Below, one piece after another: positions 1 to 11,958 of a stretch of DNA of 64,000 bases. How positions within the stretch are numbered: the stretch's first letter is position 1; each line of letters starts with the position of its first letter. Both the position numbers and the translations under genes were made by a program. Source of the stretch: Parabacteroides sp. (lineage in GTDB: Bacteria > Bacteroidota > Bacteroidia > Bacteroidales > Tannerellaceae); contig JAFUOJ010000022.1 of NCBI GenBank assembly GCA_017481945.1, positions 1-64,000 of the forward strand, read 5' to 3'. The notes beneath the pieces are model-generated. The model saw only the letters and a list, made by a program, of their open reading frames with translations. It made no database searches and was not told the origin of the DNA.

Positions 1-1
1 A

Positions 2-858
2 GATAGTATACTTGTTATGCATCAAGGTTTCTATGAGCCATTAAAAGCATTTAAATTTCCGGAACTAAAATATATGCAAGATTTAGGGAATATTGGAAAT
101 GGTCCGGGAGAACTACTTCGGCCTATTTTAGTCAGAACAGCCGATACAAGTGCTCTGTGCTATATTATGGATGAATGTAATTATAACAGTTTTTTTAAAC
201 TAACTAAAGACTTTCAATTAAAACAGATTAAGTCCCCTTTAAAAGGAGAAAGATATATGCTTTCGAATGTCTATTATATGGGAAATGGAGAATGTTTATA
301 TCTGGAAAAAGTCCATCAGGGCATCGAATTAAAAGAAGTATTTTGAAAAATGATTCTGTAATAACCAGAGAAGTACAGAAACTCAACTTACGAAACGATC
401 AAAAATTCTGGGGAGCTTATTTAGGTAGTTTAGGTATTGATATTGCTAAGAATCGAATGGTGTATGCTTATGATTACTATAGAATAATTAAATTTATGGA
501 TTTAGAGGGTAAACAAGTTCGTACCATTAAATTTATAGATGAAATAGGATATGATGATAATACTGAACATATGACTAACGGATTAGATCATAATGTACAA
601 CACTATGATGCGGTTTATGCAGGGGGAAAATATATTTATATTCGATATATAGGAATGACTCCTATTGATAAATTCTATGAAGGACAAAAAGGTATTTACG
701 TTACTTATATTGAAAAATATGATTGGAACGGGAATCCCATTTATAAATATAAATTAGACCAAAGCGGACATCTTTATTTTGATGATATTAATCATAAATT
801 ATATTTAGCTTCTCGTTATTATGACGAACCTTTTTTTGTATATGATTTGCCGGAATAA
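2..858 (+). pseudogene. 6-bladed beta-propeller (TolB-like) protein, 5' end outside window, frameshifted
   Basis: The reading frame is open from the window edge, so the gene starts upstream. The first part contains GNIGNGPGEL (about 77-106), the GxxGxGPGE signature of the Bacteroidales 6-bladed beta-propeller proteins, often secreted lipoproteins of unknown ligand. The frame stops at 346. The continuation, rich in propeller-like YxY and DxxG strands, lies in the +1 frame and ends at 858. The frames meet at a run of five A (306-310): a sixth A would join them as LEKSPSGHRIK without a break. This is therefore one gene with a single-base loss, not two genes. It may be a true pseudogene, a phase-variable tract or a sequencing error. 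The family call rests on one motif and general composition. Confidence 0.7.
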
Positions 859-973
859 AAAATAAACAAAAAATATTATTGCAAGAAAGTGGCTGTGTAA
901 TAATGAGTTTAGTCTCAAGAGAAGTGCCACATAGTTATATAATATAAAAATTCACCAGCAAATATTAAAAACG

Positions 974-1026
974 TTGAAATAAATTGGTGAGTACATCAAA
1001 ATTATACACTCACCAATTTATTTCAA
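974..1026. terminator. Perfect 19-bp hairpin, bidirectional terminator
   Basis: Arms 974-992 and 1008-1026 are perfectly complementary with a 15-base loop. T-rich sequence follows on both strands (TTTTATATTTC to the right, CGTTTTTAATATT on the minus strand to the left). It lies between convergent genes ending at 858 (+) and 1051 (-), so it probably serves both. Confidence 0.8.
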
Positions 1027-1050
1027 TTTTATATTTCAGTATACAAAAGA

Positions 1051-1365
1051 TTAAGCTTCTCCCTTTACTCCTCCAATAGGAGCAAAATCTTCAAACTTTG
1101 CAGTCTTTCCTCCTGTCTGTTCTTCAAATTTAGCCAAGTTATCCTGTAAAGTAAATAATAAACGTTTAGCATTATCAGGAGTAAGAATCACACGACTTTT
1201 TACCTTCGCTTTGGGAGCTCCCGGAACTACTCGAATAAAGTCTAATATAAATTCAGACGGAGAATGAGAAATGATTGCTAAATTAGCATACGTACCTTGA
1301 GCCATCTCTTCTGATAATTCTACTTGAATCTCATTTGTTGGTTTGTTATTTTCCATATCTATCAC
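1051..1365 (-). CDS. DUF3467 family protein
   Basis: Small 104-residue soluble protein without signal peptide or membrane segment. The central part (LAIISHSPSEFILDFIRVVPG, then VKSRVILTPDNAKRLLFTLQDNL) is the pattern I associate with DUF3467, a family of unknown function common in Bacteroidota and found in other bacteria. Two starts are possible: residue 1 at 1365 or Met4 (MENNK) at 1356; nothing in the upstream sequence decides. It follows rpoC on the same strand but the rpoC terminator and its own -7 box lie between, so it is probably transcribed separately. Confidence 0.8.
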   Translation of the reverse strand: MIDMENNKPTNEIQVELSEEMAQGTYANLAIISHSPSEFILDFIRVVPGAPKAKVKSRVILTPDNAKRLLFTLQDNLAKFEEQTGGKTAKFEDFAPIGGVKGEA

Positions 1366-1391
1366 AATCTTATTATAAATTATACTTATGA

Positions 1392-1424
1392 CAAAGATAA
1401 TACTATTATCTCATTGAATACAAA
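1392..1424 (-). promoter_or_regulatory. Promoter candidate for the DUF3467 gene
   Basis: On the minus strand TTTG (1421-1424) is followed after 21 bases by TATCTTTG (1392-1399), a match to the Bacteroidota -33/-7 consensus. It lies 27 bases before the coding start and just after the rpoC terminator. Confidence 0.5.
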
Positions 1425-1427
1425 CAA

Positions 1428-1459
1428 AAAGGGCTATTGAGTAAAATCAATAGCCCTTT
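1428..1459 (-). terminator. rpoC terminator
   Basis: Inverted repeat AAAGGGCTATTGA (1428-1440) and TCAATAGCCCTTT (1447-1459) with a 6-base loop, 20 bases after the rpoC stop. The minus strand continues with TTTTTGTTTG. It marks the end of the tuf-rpoC operon. Confidence 0.9.
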
Positions 1460-1478
1460 CATAACTTATTTAGTGATC

Positions 1479-4400
1479 TTATTCACCATCTTTATCCATA
1501 GCATTGAAATCAACGACATTTCTACGATTTGCGAAAATACGATCAAAATCATCTTTTGCACCAACCACTAACTTATCAAAATCACGTTGACCTGTACCGG
1601 CTGGAATCAAATGACCACAAATAACATTTTCTTTCAAACCTTCCAATCGATCAACTTTACCATTGATAGCAGCTTCATTCAATACTTTTGTTGTTTCCTG
1701 GAAGGAAGCTGCAGACATAAAGCTGTTAGTCTGTAATGCTGCACGAGTAATACCCTGAAGAATCTGATTTGCAGTAGCAGGAACCGCATCACGCACTTCT
1801 ACTAATTTCAAATCACGACGCTTTAGCATACTGTTTTCATCTCTCAATTTACGAACAGTAACAATCTGACCAGCCTGTAATGTTTGAGAATCTCCCGGAT
1901 CTGTAACAACTTTCTTACCCCAGATACGATCATTTTCATCCATTACTTCTAACTTGTCAACAACTTGCTGTTCCAAGAAACGAGTATCACCAGGTTCTAC
2001 AATTTCAACCTTACGCATCATCTGACGAACGATTACCTCAAAGTGTTTATCGTTAATCTTTACACCCTGCAAACGGTATACATCCTGAATTTCATTAACA
2101 ATATACTCTTGAACTGCAGTCGGTCCCATGATAGCCAAGATATCAGAAGGAGTAATTGCCCCATCAGATAATGGCATACCCGCACGAATATAGTCATTCT
2201 CTTGAACAAGCAACTGCTTAGACAGAGGTACCATATATTTCTTTACTTCTCCTAACTTAGAAGTAACTGTAATTTCGCGGTTACCACGTTTGATTTTACC
2301 AAAACCAACTTCACCATCAATTTCTGAAACAACAGCCGGATTAGATGGGTTACGAGCCTCAAACAATTCTGTTACACGAGGCAAACCACCTGTAATATCA
2401 CCCGCCTTACTTACAGCACGTGGGATCTTAACTAAAACCTCACCCGCCTTTACAACATCTCCCTCGTCTTTTACAACGTGAGCACCCAATGGTAATGAAT
2501 AATTCTTTAAATAATTTCCATTTTCATCAACAATGTGAGCTGCAGGAGCCTTTGTTTTATCCTTAGATTCAATAATAATTTTCTCTTTCAAGCCGGTTGT
2601 TTCATCACTTTCTACAGTATAAGTAACATTTTCAACCAAACTTTCAAATTCAATCTTACCTGAAACTTCAGAAACAATAACAGCGTTGAATGGGTCCCAT
2701 TCAATAATAACATCCCCTTTCTTTATTGCATCTCCATTCTTAAAGAACAATTTAGATCCGTATGGGATATTATGAGACAATAGAACAATCTTTGTTGTTG
2801 GATCAATGATACGGAACTCAGCCAAACGACTTACGACAACCTGGAACTGTTTTCCATTTTCCTCACTCTCGACAGCACGAAGTTCTTCTATTTCAATAAC
2901 ACCATCATATTTAGAGACGATACTGTTCTCTGTAGCAACATTAGAAGCAATACCTCCGACGTGGAATGTACGCAATGTCAACTGAGTACCCGGTTCACCG
3001 ATTGACTGTGCAGCAATAACACCAACAACTTCTCCCTTTTGAACCATTCGATTTGTAGCCAAGTTACGACCATAACATTTCGCACAAACCCCTTTCTTTG
3101 ATTCACAAGTCAATACGGAACGTATTTCAACACTCTCAATCGGAGAATTTTCAATTAACTTAGCAGCATCTTCACGAATTTCTTCACCAGCACGAACAAT
3201 AATCTCTCCTGTTAGTGGATGAATTACATCATGAACAGATACACGACCCAAAATACGTTCGCTCAAGCTTGCAATTACTTCATCATTGTTCTTTAACTCT
3301 GTACAAACCAAACCTCGTAATGTACCACAGTCTTCCTCATTAATAATCACATCATGAGAAACATCGACCAAACGACGAGTCAAATAACCAGCATCTGCAG
3401 TCTTCAAAGCTGTATCCGCCAAACCTTTACGAGCACCGTGAGTAGAAATAAAATACTCCAACACAGACAAACCTTCCTTAAAGTTTGAAAGAATTGGGTT
3501 TTCAATAATCTGACCACCTTCAGCACCACTCTTCTGAGGTTTTGCCATCAAACCACGCATACCAGACAACTGACGAATCTGTTCTTTTGAACCACGGGCT
3601 CCAGAGTCCATCATCATATAGATAGAATTAAAACCATCGTTATCCGCAGTCAACTGTTTGATCAATGTATCTGATAATTTACTATTCACATGAGTCCAAG
3701 TATCAATAATCTGATTATAACGTTCATTATTAGTAATGAAACCCATGTTATAGTTATTCATGATCTGTTCTACTTCATCGTAACCCTCTTTAACCAATGC
3801 CTCTTTTTCTGCAGGAATCAAAACATCAGCTAAGTTAAAAGACAAACCACCTTTAAAGGCCATATAATAACCCAAGTTCTTGATATCATCCAAGAATTGT
3901 GCAGTACGAGCAACTCCACAAGCCTTAATCACTTTTCCAATGATATCGCGAAGAGCCTTTTTACCCAATACTTCATTTATATAACCAACCTCTTCTGGAA
4001 CATATTCATTAACCATCAAACGTCCAACAGAAGTCTCTACCATTTTCTTAACAGCATTACCTTCTTTATCTCTATCATCAACATAGACTTTGATTGGAGC
4101 ATGGATGTCAACTTTCTTTTCATTATATGCAATAGTAGCTTCTTCCGGTCCATAAAAAACAAGACCTTCACCTAAAGTACCCTTACGCATCTTTGTAATA
4201 TAGTACAATCCAAGTACCATATCCTGAGAAGGGACAGTAATAGGAGCACCATTAGCAGGGTTCAAAATATTATGAGAAGCTAACATCAACATTTGAGCTT
4301 CTAACACAGCTTCATTTCCCAAAGGCAAATGCACAGCCATCTGGTCACCATCAAAGTCTGCATTAAATGCCGTACAAGCTAATGGATGTAACTGAATAGC

Positions 4401-5765
4401 TTTACCTTCTATTAATTTAGGTTGGAACGCTTGAATTCCTAAACGGTGCAATGTCGGGGCACGGTTTAACAATACGGGATGACCTTTCATCACATATTCC
4501 AAAATATCCCAAACAACAGGTTCTTTACGGTCAACAATTTTCTTCGCAGACTTAACCGTTTTTACAATACCACGTTCGATTAATTTACGAATAACAAAAG
4601 GTTTGTAAAGTTCAGCCGCCATGTTCTTGGGTAACCCACACTCGTGCATTTTTAACTCTGGTCCGACAACGATAACAGAACGAGCAGAGTAGTCAACACG
4701 TTTACCTAACAAATTCTGACGGAAACGTCCCTGCTTACCTTTCAAACTATCAGAAAGAGATTTTAATGGACGATTTGCATCCGTTTTAACAGCACTTGAT
4801 TTACGGGAGTTATCGAATAATGAATCTACAGCTTCTTGAAGCATACGTTTTTCATTACGCAAAATAACTTCAGGAGCTTTTATATCTATTAATCGTTTCA
4901 AACGGTTATTACGAATAATAACACGACGATACAAATCATTCAAATCTGAAGTAGCAAAACGTCCTCCGTCTAATGGGACCAATGGACGTAATTCAGGAGG
5001 GATAACCGGAATTACTTTCATTATCATCCATTCTGGTTTATTACGCCCTTTTGATGAACGGAATGATTCTACAACTTGTAAACGTTTTAATGCTTCATTT
5101 TTACGTTGCTGTGAACCGTCAGTACTTGCACGATGACGTAACTCATATGATAAAGAATCCAAATCCAAACGAGCTAACAAATCATAGATTGCTTCAGCTC
5201 CTATTTTTGCAATGAATTTATTTGGATCAGTATCTTCTAACATCTGATTTTCTTTAGGAAGATTATCTAAAATCTGCAAGTATTCTTCTTCCGAAAGCAA
5301 ATCTAATTCAGCAACAGTATCAACACAACCTGCCTGAATTACAACATAACGTTCATAATAAATAATAGAATCAAGTTTCTTAGTAGGCAAACCTAATAAG
5401 TAACCTATTTTATTAGGGAGAGAACGGAAATACCAAATATGAGCAACTGGAACAACCAAATGAATATGCCCCATACGTTCACGACGAACTTTCTTCTCTG
5501 TAACTTCTACTCCACAACGATCGCAGACAATACCTTTGTAACGAATACGTTTATACTTACCGCAATGACATTCATAATCCTTAATCGGACCAAAAATGCG
5601 TTCACAGAAAAGACCATCGCGTTCCGGTTTATACGTACGATAGTTGATTGTTTCCGGTTTTAATACTTCACCACTGGAATTTTCAAGAATTTCTTCAGGG
5701 GAAGCTAAACCTATAGTTATTTTTGAAAAGTTACTCTTTATCTTGTTTTCTTTTCTAAAAGCCAT
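1479..5765 (-). CDS. rpoC: DNA-directed RNA polymerase subunit beta'
   Basis: Largest catalytic subunit of RNA polymerase, 1,428 residues, as expected for Bacteroidota. It holds an N-terminal zinc site (C66, C68, C81, C84), the active-site NADFDGDQ motif with the three magnesium-binding aspartates D470, D472 and D474, and the second zinc site (C813, C887, C894, C897). It is uninterrupted and starts [10 protein letters not shown]. It is the last gene of the leftward ribosomal/RNA polymerase operon, 74 bases after rpoB with a foldback hairpin between them, and a strong terminator follows. Confidence 0.99.
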   Translation of the reverse strand: MAFRKENKIKSNFSKITIGLASPEEILENSSGEVLKPETINYRTYKPERDGLFCERIFGPIKDYECHCGKYKRIRYKGIVCDRCGVEVTEKKVRRERMGHIHLVVPVAHIWYFRSLPNKIGYLLGLPTKKLDSIIYYERYVVIQAGCVDTVAELDLLSEEEYLQILDNLPKENQMLEDTDPNKFIAKIGAEAIYDLLARLDLDSLSYELRHRASTDGSQQRKNEALKRLQVVESFRSSKGRNKPEWMIMKVIPVIPPELRPLVPLDGGRFATSDLNDLYRRVIIRNNRLKRLIDIKAPEVILRNEKRMLQEAVDSLFDNSRKSSAVKTDANRPLKSLSDSLKGKQGRFRQNLLGKRVDYSARSVIVVGPELKMHECGLPKNMAAELYKPFVIRKLIERGIVKTVKSAKKIVDRKEPVVWDILEYVMKGHPVLLNRAPTLHRLGIQAFQPKLIEGKAIQLHPLACTAFNADFDGDQMAVHLPLGNEAVLEAQMLMLASHNILNPANGAPITVPSQDMVLGLYYITKMRKGTLGEGLVFYGPEEATIAYNEKKVDIHAPIKVYVDDRDKEGNAVKKMVETSVGRLMVNEYVPEEVGYINEVLGKKALRDIIGKVIKACGVARTAQFLDDIKNLGYYMAFKGGLSFNLADVLIPAEKEALVKEGYDEVEQIMNNYNMGFITNNERYNQIIDTWTHVNSKLSDTLIKQLTADNDGFNSIYMMMDSGARGSKEQIRQLSGMRGLMAKPQKSGAEGGQIIENPILSNFKEGLSVLEYFISTHGARKGLADTALKTADAGYLTRRLVDVSHDVIINEEDCGTLRGLVCTELKNNDEVIASLSERILGRVSVHDVIHPLTGEIIVRAGEEIREDAAKLIENSPIESVEIRSVLTCESKKGVCAKCYGRNLATNRMVQKGEVVGVIAAQSIGEPGTQLTLRTFHVGGIASNVATENSIVSKYDGVIEIEELRAVESEENGKQFQVVVSRLAEFRIIDPTTKIVLLSHNIPYGSKLFFKNGDAIKKGDVIIEWDPFNAVIVSEVSGKIEFESLVENVTYTVESDETTGLKEKIIIESKDKTKAPAAHIVDENGNYLKNYSLPLGAHVVKDEGDVVKAGEVLVKIPRAVSKAGDITGGLPRVTELFEARNPSNPAVVSEIDGEVGFGKIKRGNREITVTSKLGEVKKYMVPLSKQLLVQENDYIRAGMPLSDGAITPSDILAIMGPTAVQEYIVNEIQDVYRLQGVKINDKHFEVIVRQMMRKVEIVEPGDTRFLEQQVVDKLEVMDENDRIWGKKVVTDPGDSQTLQAGQIVTVRKLRDENSMLKRRDLKLVEVRDAVPATANQILQGITRAALQTNSFMSAASFQETTKVLNEAAINGKVDRLEGLKENVICGHLIPAGTGQRDFDKLVVGAKDDFDRIFANRRNVVDFNAMDKDGE

Positions 5766-5796
5766 ATTTTTTATTTATAAAGAGTTATCAATGAAT

Positions 5797-5824
5797 AAGT
5801 AGATAGAAAATTTTCTACCTACTT
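5797..5824 (-). other. Hairpin in the rpoB-rpoC spacer
   Basis: AAGTAGATAGAAAA is followed directly by TTTTCTACCTACTT; the two pair along 14 positions with one G-U and almost no loop. It lies 15 bases after the rpoB stop and there is no T-run beyond it, so an RNA processing or stability element is more likely than a terminator. Confidence 0.5.
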
Positions 5825-5839
5825 ATATTGTTTTTTGAA

Positions 5840-8800
5840 TTAATCCAAAGTAAAACTTAAACCAAGACCTCTCAATTCATGCAGCAATACATTCAATGAC
5901 TCAGGTATACTTGGCTGCGGCATTGGATCTCCTTTCACGATAGCTTCATAAGCCTTAGAACGTCCAACTACGTCATCTGACTTAATTGTAAGTATTTCCT
6001 GAAGAATATGAGCAGCTCCAAAAGCTTCCAAAGCCCAAACTTCCATTTCTCCAAAACGCTGACCACCAAATTGAGCTTTACCACCTAAAGGTTGCTGAGT
6101 AATAAGAGAATACGGTCCGATTGAACGAGCATGCATTTTATCATCAACCATGTGTCCCAACTTCAAGAAATAAGTAACACCCACTGTTGCCGGTTGATCA
6201 AAACGTTCCCCTGTACCACCATCATACAAATATGTCTTTCCATAACGTGGTAAGCCTGCTTTATCAGTCCATTCGTTCATGTCATCTAAAGTTGCACCAT
6301 CAAAAATAGGTGTTGCAAACTTTACATCCATTGTACGTCCAGCCCAACCCAAAACAGCCTCAAAAATCTGTCCTAAGTTCATACGAGAAGGCACACCTAA
6401 CGGATTCAAACAAATATCAACAGGAGTACCGTCTTCCAAGAATGGCATATCTTCTTGGCGTACAATCTTAGAAACAATACCCTTATTACCATGGCGACCA
6501 GCCATTTTATCACCTACTTGAATTTTACGTTTCTTAGCTATATAAACTTTAGCCATCTGAACAATACCTGTTGGTAATTCATCACCAATGGTAAGGTCAA
6601 ACTTTTTACGTCTTAATTCAGCATCTAGTTCCTTATATTTCTTCAAATAATTTAAGATAACCTGCTTAATAAGTTCATTCTTATCAGCATCGGCAGTCCA
6701 TTTACTTACTTGAATAGCGTTATAATCTAAATCTTCCAGAGCTTTGCGAGAGAACTTAACTCCTTTCGCAATAACCTCTGTATTCATATAATCTTTTACA
6801 CCCAAAGAAACTTTTCCATTTGTTAAAGTTAACAGCTTATTTACAAGCAAGTTCTTTAATTCAGCCATCTTAACCTCATACTCTTCATCCAATTTAGGAA
6901 GAATTGCTTTATCAGCTAATTTAGACTTACGTTTCTTTATTGCTTTAGAGAATAATGCTGTTTCAATTACCACTCCACGAAGAGAAGGAGTAGCTTTCAA
7001 AGAGGCATCCTTAACATCACCCGCCTTATCTCCAAAAATTGCACGAAGTAATTTTTCCTCAGGTGAAGGATCCGATTCTCCCTTTGGAGTAATCTTACCA
7101 ATTAAAATATCACCTGGTTCAATACGAGCACCAACCCGGACAATACCTCTTTCATCCAAATCTTTAGTCGCTTCTTCACTAACATTAGGGATATCAGATG
7201 TCAATTCTTCCATACCACGTTTAGTTTCACGAACTTCCAATATATATTCATCAACATGAACAGAGGTAAAGAAATCTTCGCGAACCATACGTTCATTCAA
7301 AACAATTGCATCCTCATAATTATAACCTTTCCACGGCATGTAAGCAACCTTCACATTACGTCCTAAAGCCAACTCTCCATTTTGAGTAGAATAACCTTCA
7401 GTCAAAATATCTCCAGCTTTTACACGTTGTCCACGAGAACAAATAGGACGTAAATCTACTGTTGTGGACTGATTTGTCTTACGCCATTTTGGTATATTAT
7501 ATGTTTTAACCGCATCTTCAAAGCTTACAAACTCTTCATCTTCAGTGCGATCATATTTTATTTTAATACAAGTAGCATCTACAAAAACGACTTCTCCATC
7601 GCGCTCAGCCATAATTTGAGTACGTGAATCACGAGCAACCTGTGCCTCAATACCAGTACCAACAATAGGAGCATCTGTACGCAACAAAGGAACAGCTTGG
7701 CGCATCATGTTAGATCCCATCAACGCACGGTTCGCATCATCATGTTCCAAAAATGGAATCAAAGAAGCTGCAATTGATGCAATCTGCTGTGGAGCTACGT
7801 CCATCAAATCAATTTCTGAAGGAGGAACTACAGGGAAATCTGCTTCAAAACGAGCTTTTACTTTATCACGAATAAATTTTCCATTATCATCTAAAGGTGC
7901 ATTACCCTGTGCAATAGTCATTTCCTCCTCTTCTTCCGCTGTATAATATTGCAAGCCATTTTCAGAAAAATCAACCTGGCCATTTACAACTTTACGATAA
8001 GGAGTAGAAATAAAACCTAAATCATTAATCTTTGCATATACACAAAGAGACGAGATCAAACCAATGTTTGGACCTTCAGGAGTTTCAATTGGACAAAGAC
8101 GTCCATAATGTGTATAATGTACATCTCGAACTTCAAAACCAGCACGTTCACGAGACAAACCACCAGGACCTAACGCTGATAAACGACGCTTATGAGTAAT
8201 TTCAGCTAATGGATTTGTCTGATCCATAAACTGGGATAAAGCATTCGTTCCAAAAAAAGAATTAACAACAGAAGAAATTGTCTTTGCGTTAATCAAATCA
8301 ATCGGAGTGAATACCTCATTATCACGTACATTCATTCGTTCACGTACTGTACGAGACATACGAGCCAACCCTATTCCAAATTGGTTATATAATTGTTCAC
8401 CAACCGTACGAACACGACGATTACTTAAGTGGTCAATATCATCAACTATAGCCTTTGAATTAATTAATTCAATCAGATATTTAATGATCTCAATTATATC
8501 TTCCTTGGTTAAAACCTTAATATCCTCACTAGTTGTTAAGTTTAGCTTCTTATTAATTCTATAACGGCCAACTTCCCCTAAATCATAACGTTTCTCAGAA
8601 AAGAAAAGATTCTGAATTACTTCACGAGCACTAGCGTCATCTGCAGGTTCTGCATTTCGTAACTGACGATAAATGTATAAAACAGCCTCTTTTTCTGAAT
8701 TACTAGGGTCTTTCTGAAGTGTATTATAGATAATTGCATAATCCGAAAGATTCTGATCTTCACGATGTAACAAAATATTTTGTGTACCAGAATCCAAAAT

Positions 8801-9652
8801 TGCATCAATATTATCACTATCAAGAACCGATTCACGATCAATGATAACATCATTACGTTCAATAGAAACAACCTCTCCAGTATCCTCATCAACAAAATCT
8901 TCTACCCAAGTCTTCAAAACGCGAGCTGCAAGTTTTCGACCTATCAGTTTTTTCAAATTAGCTTTTGAAACTTTTACCTCTTCTGCAAGATTAAAAATCT
9001 CAAGAATGTCCTTATCGCTTTCAAAACCAATAGCTCTTAAAAGAGTTGTGACAGGTAATTTCTTTTTACGATCGATATATGCATACATAACATTATTAAT
9101 GTCTGTTGCAAATTCAATCCAAGAACCCTTAAAAGGAATAATACGCGCAGAATACAATTTTGTACCATTAGCATGAGTACTCTGTCCAAAGAATACACCA
9201 GGAGAACGGTGTAACTGGGAAACAACAACACGCTCTGCACCATTTATAACGAAAGTTCCTCTTTCCGTCATGTAAGGAATAGGACCTAAATAAACATCCT
9301 GTATCACCGTATCAAAATCTTCGTGATCAGGATCTGTACAATATAGTTTTAACTTCGCTTTTAAAGGTACGCTATAGGTTAATCCACGAGCTATACATTC
9401 ATCTATTGTATAACGAGGGGGATCTATATAGTAATCCAAGAATTCCAACACAAAATTGTTACGAGTATCTGCTATTGGAAAATTTTCTGCAAATACCTTA
9501 TACAACCCCTCCTTCTTTCTTTTTTCAGGAGGCGTATCTAGTTGAAGAAAGTCTTGGAACGACTTCAATTGTACTTCGAGAAAGTCTGGATACGGAAACT
9601 TATTCTTAATCGAAGCAAAATTAACTCTTTGGTTTTCAGCTGTTGAAGACAT
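5840..9652 (-). CDS. rpoB: DNA-directed RNA polymerase subunit beta
   Basis: Beta subunit of RNA polymerase, 1,270 residues. The rifampicin-binding region is clear at about residues 465-510 ([19 protein letters not shown] then [20 protein letters not shown]). The positions most often mutated in resistant strains (Q513, D516, H526 and S531 in E. coli numbering) all carry the sensitive residue. The C-terminal contact region with [20 protein letters not shown] is intact. The start [10 protein letters not shown] is the only good one, 108 bases after rplL, and a possible attenuator lies in that gap. Confidence 0.99.
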   Translation of the reverse strand: MSSTAENQRVNFASIKNKFPYPDFLEVQLKSFQDFLQLDTPPEKRKKEGLYKVFAENFPIADTRNNFVLEFLDYYIDPPRYTIDECIARGLTYSVPLKAKLKLYCTDPDHEDFDTVIQDVYLGPIPYMTERGTFVINGAERVVVSQLHRSPGVFFGQSTHANGTKLYSARIIPFKGSWIEFATDINNVMYAYIDRKKKLPVTTLLRAIGFESDKDILEIFNLAEEVKVSKANLKKLIGRKLAARVLKTWVEDFVDEDTGEVVSIERNDVIIDRESVLDSDNIDAILDSGTQNILLHREDQNLSDYAIIYNTLQKDPSNSEKEAVLYIYRQLRNAEPADDASAREVIQNLFFSEKRYDLGEVGRYRINKKLNLTTSEDIKVLTKEDIIEIIKYLIELINSKAIVDDIDHLSNRRVRTVGEQLYNQFGIGLARMSRTVRERMNVRDNEVFTPIDLINAKTISSVVNSFFGTNALSQFMDQTNPLAEITHKRRLSALGPGGLSRERAGFEVRDVHYTHYGRLCPIETPEGPNIGLISSLCVYAKINDLGFISTPYRKVVNGQVDFSENGLQYYTAEEEEEMTIAQGNAPLDDNGKFIRDKVKARFEADFPVVPPSEIDLMDVAPQQIASIAASLIPFLEHDDANRALMGSNMMRQAVPLLRTDAPIVGTGIEAQVARDSRTQIMAERDGEVVFVDATCIKIKYDRTEDEEFVSFEDAVKTYNIPKWRKTNQSTTVDLRPICSRGQRVKAGDILTEGYSTQNGELALGRNVKVAYMPWKGYNYEDAIVLNERMVREDFFTSVHVDEYILEVRETKRGMEELTSDIPNVSEEATKDLDERGIVRVGARIEPGDILIGKITPKGESDPSPEEKLLRAIFGDKAGDVKDASLKATPSLRGVVIETALFSKAIKKRKSKLADKAILPKLDEEYEVKMAELKNLLVNKLLTLTNGKVSLGVKDYMNTEVIAKGVKFSRKALEDLDYNAIQVSKWTADADKNELIKQVILNYLKKYKELDAELRRKKFDLTIGDELPTGIVQMAKVYIAKKRKIQVGDKMAGRHGNKGIVSKIVRQEDMPFLEDGTPVDICLNPLGVPSRMNLGQIFEAVLGWAGRTMDVKFATPIFDGATLDDMNEWTDKAGLPRYGKTYLYDGGTGERFDQPATVGVTYFLKLGHMVDDKMHARSIGPYSLITQQPLGGKAQFGGQRFGEMEVWALEAFGAAHILQEILTIKSDDVVGRSKAYEAIVKGDPMPQPSIPESLNVLLHELRGLGLSFTLD

Positions 9653-9697
9653 CTAGTAGGATATTTATTGAACTTATTGAAATTATAGACACAAAAA

Positions 9698-9731
9698 GGT
9701 TAAGAATCTCCTTTGAGGAAGATTCTTAACC
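9698..9731 (-). terminator. Hairpin with T-run between rplL and rpoB, possible attenuator
   Basis: GGTTAAGAATC (9698-9708) pairs perfectly with GATTCTTAACC (9721-9731), 12-base loop, and the minus strand continues CTTTTTGTG. It lies inside the operon, so partial termination that lowers rpoBC output relative to the ribosomal proteins is likely, as is known for the E. coli rplL-rpoB gap. The attenuator role is inferred. Confidence 0.7.
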
Positions 9732-9759
9732 AAATCACCTGATTACCAGGTTATAAATA

Positions 9760-10134
9760 TTATTTAAGCTCAACTTCAGCTCCAGCTTCTTCCAATTGTT
9801 TTTTCAAACCTTCAGCATCAGCCTTAGCGATACCTTCTTTAATAGCGCTAGGAGCACTATCTACCATATCTTTAGCTTCTTTCAAACCAAGACCTGTTAA
9901 TTCTTTTACTAACTTAACGATAGCTAATTTGTTTGCACCTGGTGCTTTCAATACTACGTCAAAAGAAGTTTTTTCTTCTACTGCAGCAGCGCCAGCAGCA
10001 GCAGGACCAGCAACAGCAACAGCTGCAGCTGCAGGTTCAATACCATATTCTTCTTTCAAAATTGTAGCCAATTCGCTAACTTCTTTTACGGTCAAGTTTA
10101 CTAATTGTTCTGCAAAAGCTTTCAAATCTGCCAT
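9760..10134 (-). CDS. rplL: 50S ribosomal protein L7/L12
   Basis: Stalk protein of the large subunit, 124 residues, present as dimers on L10 and recruiting translational GTPases. It shows the three expected parts: an N-terminal dimerisation helix region ([19 protein letters not shown]), a flexible Ala/Gly/Pro/Val-rich hinge at about 36-52, and the C-terminal globular domain with the conserved [13 protein letters not shown] stretch. It is 47 bases downstream of rplJ. Confidence 0.98.
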   Translation of the reverse strand: MADLKAFAEQLVNLTVKEVSELATILKEEYGIEPAAAAVAVAGPAAAGAAAVEEKTSFDVVLKAPGANKLAIVKLVKELTGLGLKEAKDMVDSAPSAIKEGIAKADAEGLKKQLEEAGAEVELK

Positions 10135-10181
10135 TTTTGTATGATTTAAATGTTTGTTTATCTTGTAAAATTAAAAAAATA

Positions 10182-10712
10182 TTATCTTTCTTCCAAAGTC
10201 TTTAATAAACCATGGATAGTTTGTCCTGATGACTGAAGAGCAGAAATAACGTTCTTCGCTGGAGATTGTAACAACATAATAACATCTCCAATAAGTTCAT
10301 TTTTACTCTTAATGCTAACCAATGCTTCAAGATTTTCAGCACCAATATAAAAACTCTCTTGTACATAAGCAGCTTTTAACTCTGGCTTAGCAGGAGCGTC
10401 TTTCTTAGCATCTTTTGTAAATTCCTTGATCAGACGAGCAGGAGCATTAGCCACCTGTGAAAACATCACAGCTGTATTACCCTTCATTGCAACATGTAAA
10501 GGAGAAAAATCACCTTCTACATTTTCCAATGCTTTCTTAAGCAAGTTATTTTTAACAACAACCAACTTAACTTCATTCTTAAAACATTCACGTCTCAATT
10601 TGCTAGTTTTCTCAGCATCTAAAGCTTCGATATCTGTCAAATAGAAATTTGGATATTCCTTAATGATTTCTGTTAGTTGACCTATAATTACGCCTTTATC
10701 TTCCTTTTTCAT
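10182..10712 (-). CDS. rplJ: 50S ribosomal protein L10
   Basis: Stalk base protein that anchors the L7/L12 dimers to 23S rRNA, 176 residues. It begins MKKEDKGVIIGQLTEIIKEY and keeps the core KLRRECFKNEVKLVVVKNN region. The gap to rplA is only 16 bases, so the long L10-binding leader known upstream of rplJ in E. coli is not present here; any autoregulation would have to act elsewhere, for instance further upstream or inside rplA. Confidence 0.98.
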   Translation of the reverse strand: MKKEDKGVIIGQLTEIIKEYPNFYLTDIEALDAEKTSKLRRECFKNEVKLVVVKNNLLKKALENVEGDFSPLHVAMKGNTAVMFSQVANAPARLIKEFTKDAKKDAPAKPELKAAYVQESFYIGAENLEALVSIKSKNELIGDVIMLLQSPAKNVISALQSSGQTIHGLLKTLEER

Positions 10713-10728
10713 TGTCCAATAATTTTAA

Positions 10729-11427
10729 TTAGTTTTCTTCAACTGATTTAGGGTCAATTTTAATACCCGCACTCATTGTACTTGAAAGATAAATGCTCTT
10801 TATATACGTACCTTTAGCAGCAGATGGTTTCAATTTCAAAAGAGTTGAAATAAATTCCTTAGCATTGTCACGGATCTGATCAGCATTGAAAGAAACCTTA
10901 CCAATAGAAGTATGAACAATACCTGATTTATCTACTTTAAAGTCGATCTTACCCTGCTTAACTTCTTTCACTGCATTTCCAATCTCATTGGTAACGGTAC
11001 CACTCTTTGGATTCGGCATTAAACCACGTGGGCCTAAAACTCTACCTAAAGCACCAATTTTACCCATGATAGAAGGCATAGTGATAATCACGTCAATGTC
11101 AGTCCAACCACCTTTAATCTTTTCAATATACTCTTCTAATCCTACATAGTCAGCACCTGCAGCTGTAGCTTCAGCTTCCTTGTCTGGTGTACACAATGCT
11201 AGAACCCGAACCTGCTTACCAGTTCCATGAGGTAATGAAACCACACCTCTTACCATTTGGTTAGCTTTACGAGGGTCAACACCTAAACGGACATCAACAT
11301 CTACAGAAGCATCAAACTTTGTTGTAGTAATTTCTTTTACTAAAGCTGAAGCTTCTCTCAATGTATATGCTTTCCCAGCTTCAATCTTGCCCAAAGCCAA
11401 CTTTTGATTTTTTGTAAGTTTACTCAT
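10729..11427 (-). CDS. rplA: 50S ribosomal protein L1
   Basis: L1 stalk protein of the large subunit, 232 residues, which binds 23S rRNA and takes part in E-site tRNA release. The L1 signature is visible in [32 protein letters not shown] (split here: [16 protein letters not shown]). It lies 15 bases after rplK and 16 before rplJ in the usual order. Confidence 0.98.
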   Translation of the reverse strand: MSKLTKNQKLALGKIEAGKAYTLREASALVKEITTTKFDASVDVDVRLGVDPRKANQMVRGVVSLPHGTGKQVRVLALCTPDKEAEATAAGADYVGLEEYIEKIKGGWTDIDVIITMPSIMGKIGALGRVLGPRGLMPNPKSGTVTNEIGNAVKEVKQGKIDFKVDKSGIVHTSIGKVSFNADQIRDNAKEFISTLLKLKPSAAKGTYIKSIYLSSTMSAGIKIDPKSVEEN

Positions 11428-11442
11428 CTCAATTGAAGTTTA

Positions 11443-11886
11443 TTAATTATTACCCGGGAATGTCCCTTTAACAGTGATACCCATACTTCTTGCTGTTCCT
11501 GCAACCATTTTCATAGCTGATTCAACAGTGAAGCAATTCAAGTCTACTAACTTATCTTCTGCAATAGCCTTAACCTGTTCCCAAGTAATCTCAGCGATCT
11601 TAGAACGATTAGGTTGAGCAGAACCACTCTTCTTCTTTGTAGCTTCCAATAATTGAATTGCTACAGGAGGAGTTTTAACGACAAAGTCAAAAGACTTATC
11701 GACATAGTAAGTAATTACAACAGGTAAAATCTTACCAGCCTTGTCTTGGGTTCTGGCATTAAATTGCTTGCAAAACTCCATAATATTAATACCCTTAGAA
11801 CCTAAAGCCGGTCCTACGGGAGGAGAAGGGTTTGCTGCTCCTCCTTTAATCTGCAATTTGATTTGTCCAGCAACTTCTTTAGCCAT
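11443..11886 (-). CDS. rplK: 50S ribosomal protein L11
   Basis: GTPase-centre protein of the large subunit, 147 residues. It has the proline-containing N-terminal domain ([20 protein letters not shown]), which in other bacteria is the site of thiostrepton interaction with L11, and a C-terminal rRNA-binding domain ending [13 protein letters not shown]. It lies between nusG and rplA. Confidence 0.98.
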   Translation of the reverse strand: MAKEVAGQIKLQIKGGAANPSPPVGPALGSKGINIMEFCKQFNARTQDKAGKILPVVITYYVDKSFDFVVKTPPVAIQLLEATKKKSGSAQPNRSKIAEITWEQVKAIAEDKLVDLNCFTVESAMKMVAGTARSMGITVKGTFPGNN

Positions 11887-11958
11887 TGTTTCTAAAATTT
11901 TCTAGATATATAACATCAATAACATTTAAAGAAAGATATACTTTCCGTAACAAGAGTA

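Noticed and set aside
292..858. Independent gene starting at 292
   Set aside because: It overlaps the preceding frame and only makes sense as the continuation of the propeller protein after a one-base shift.
8295..8400. Rifampicin resistance substitution in rpoB
   Set aside because: Residues equivalent to Q513, D516, H526 and S531 are the sensitive forms.
1965..9609. Many 60-110 codon ORFs antisense to rpoC and rpoB
   Set aside because: They have no recognisable features and mirror the coding bias of the real genes on the opposite strand.
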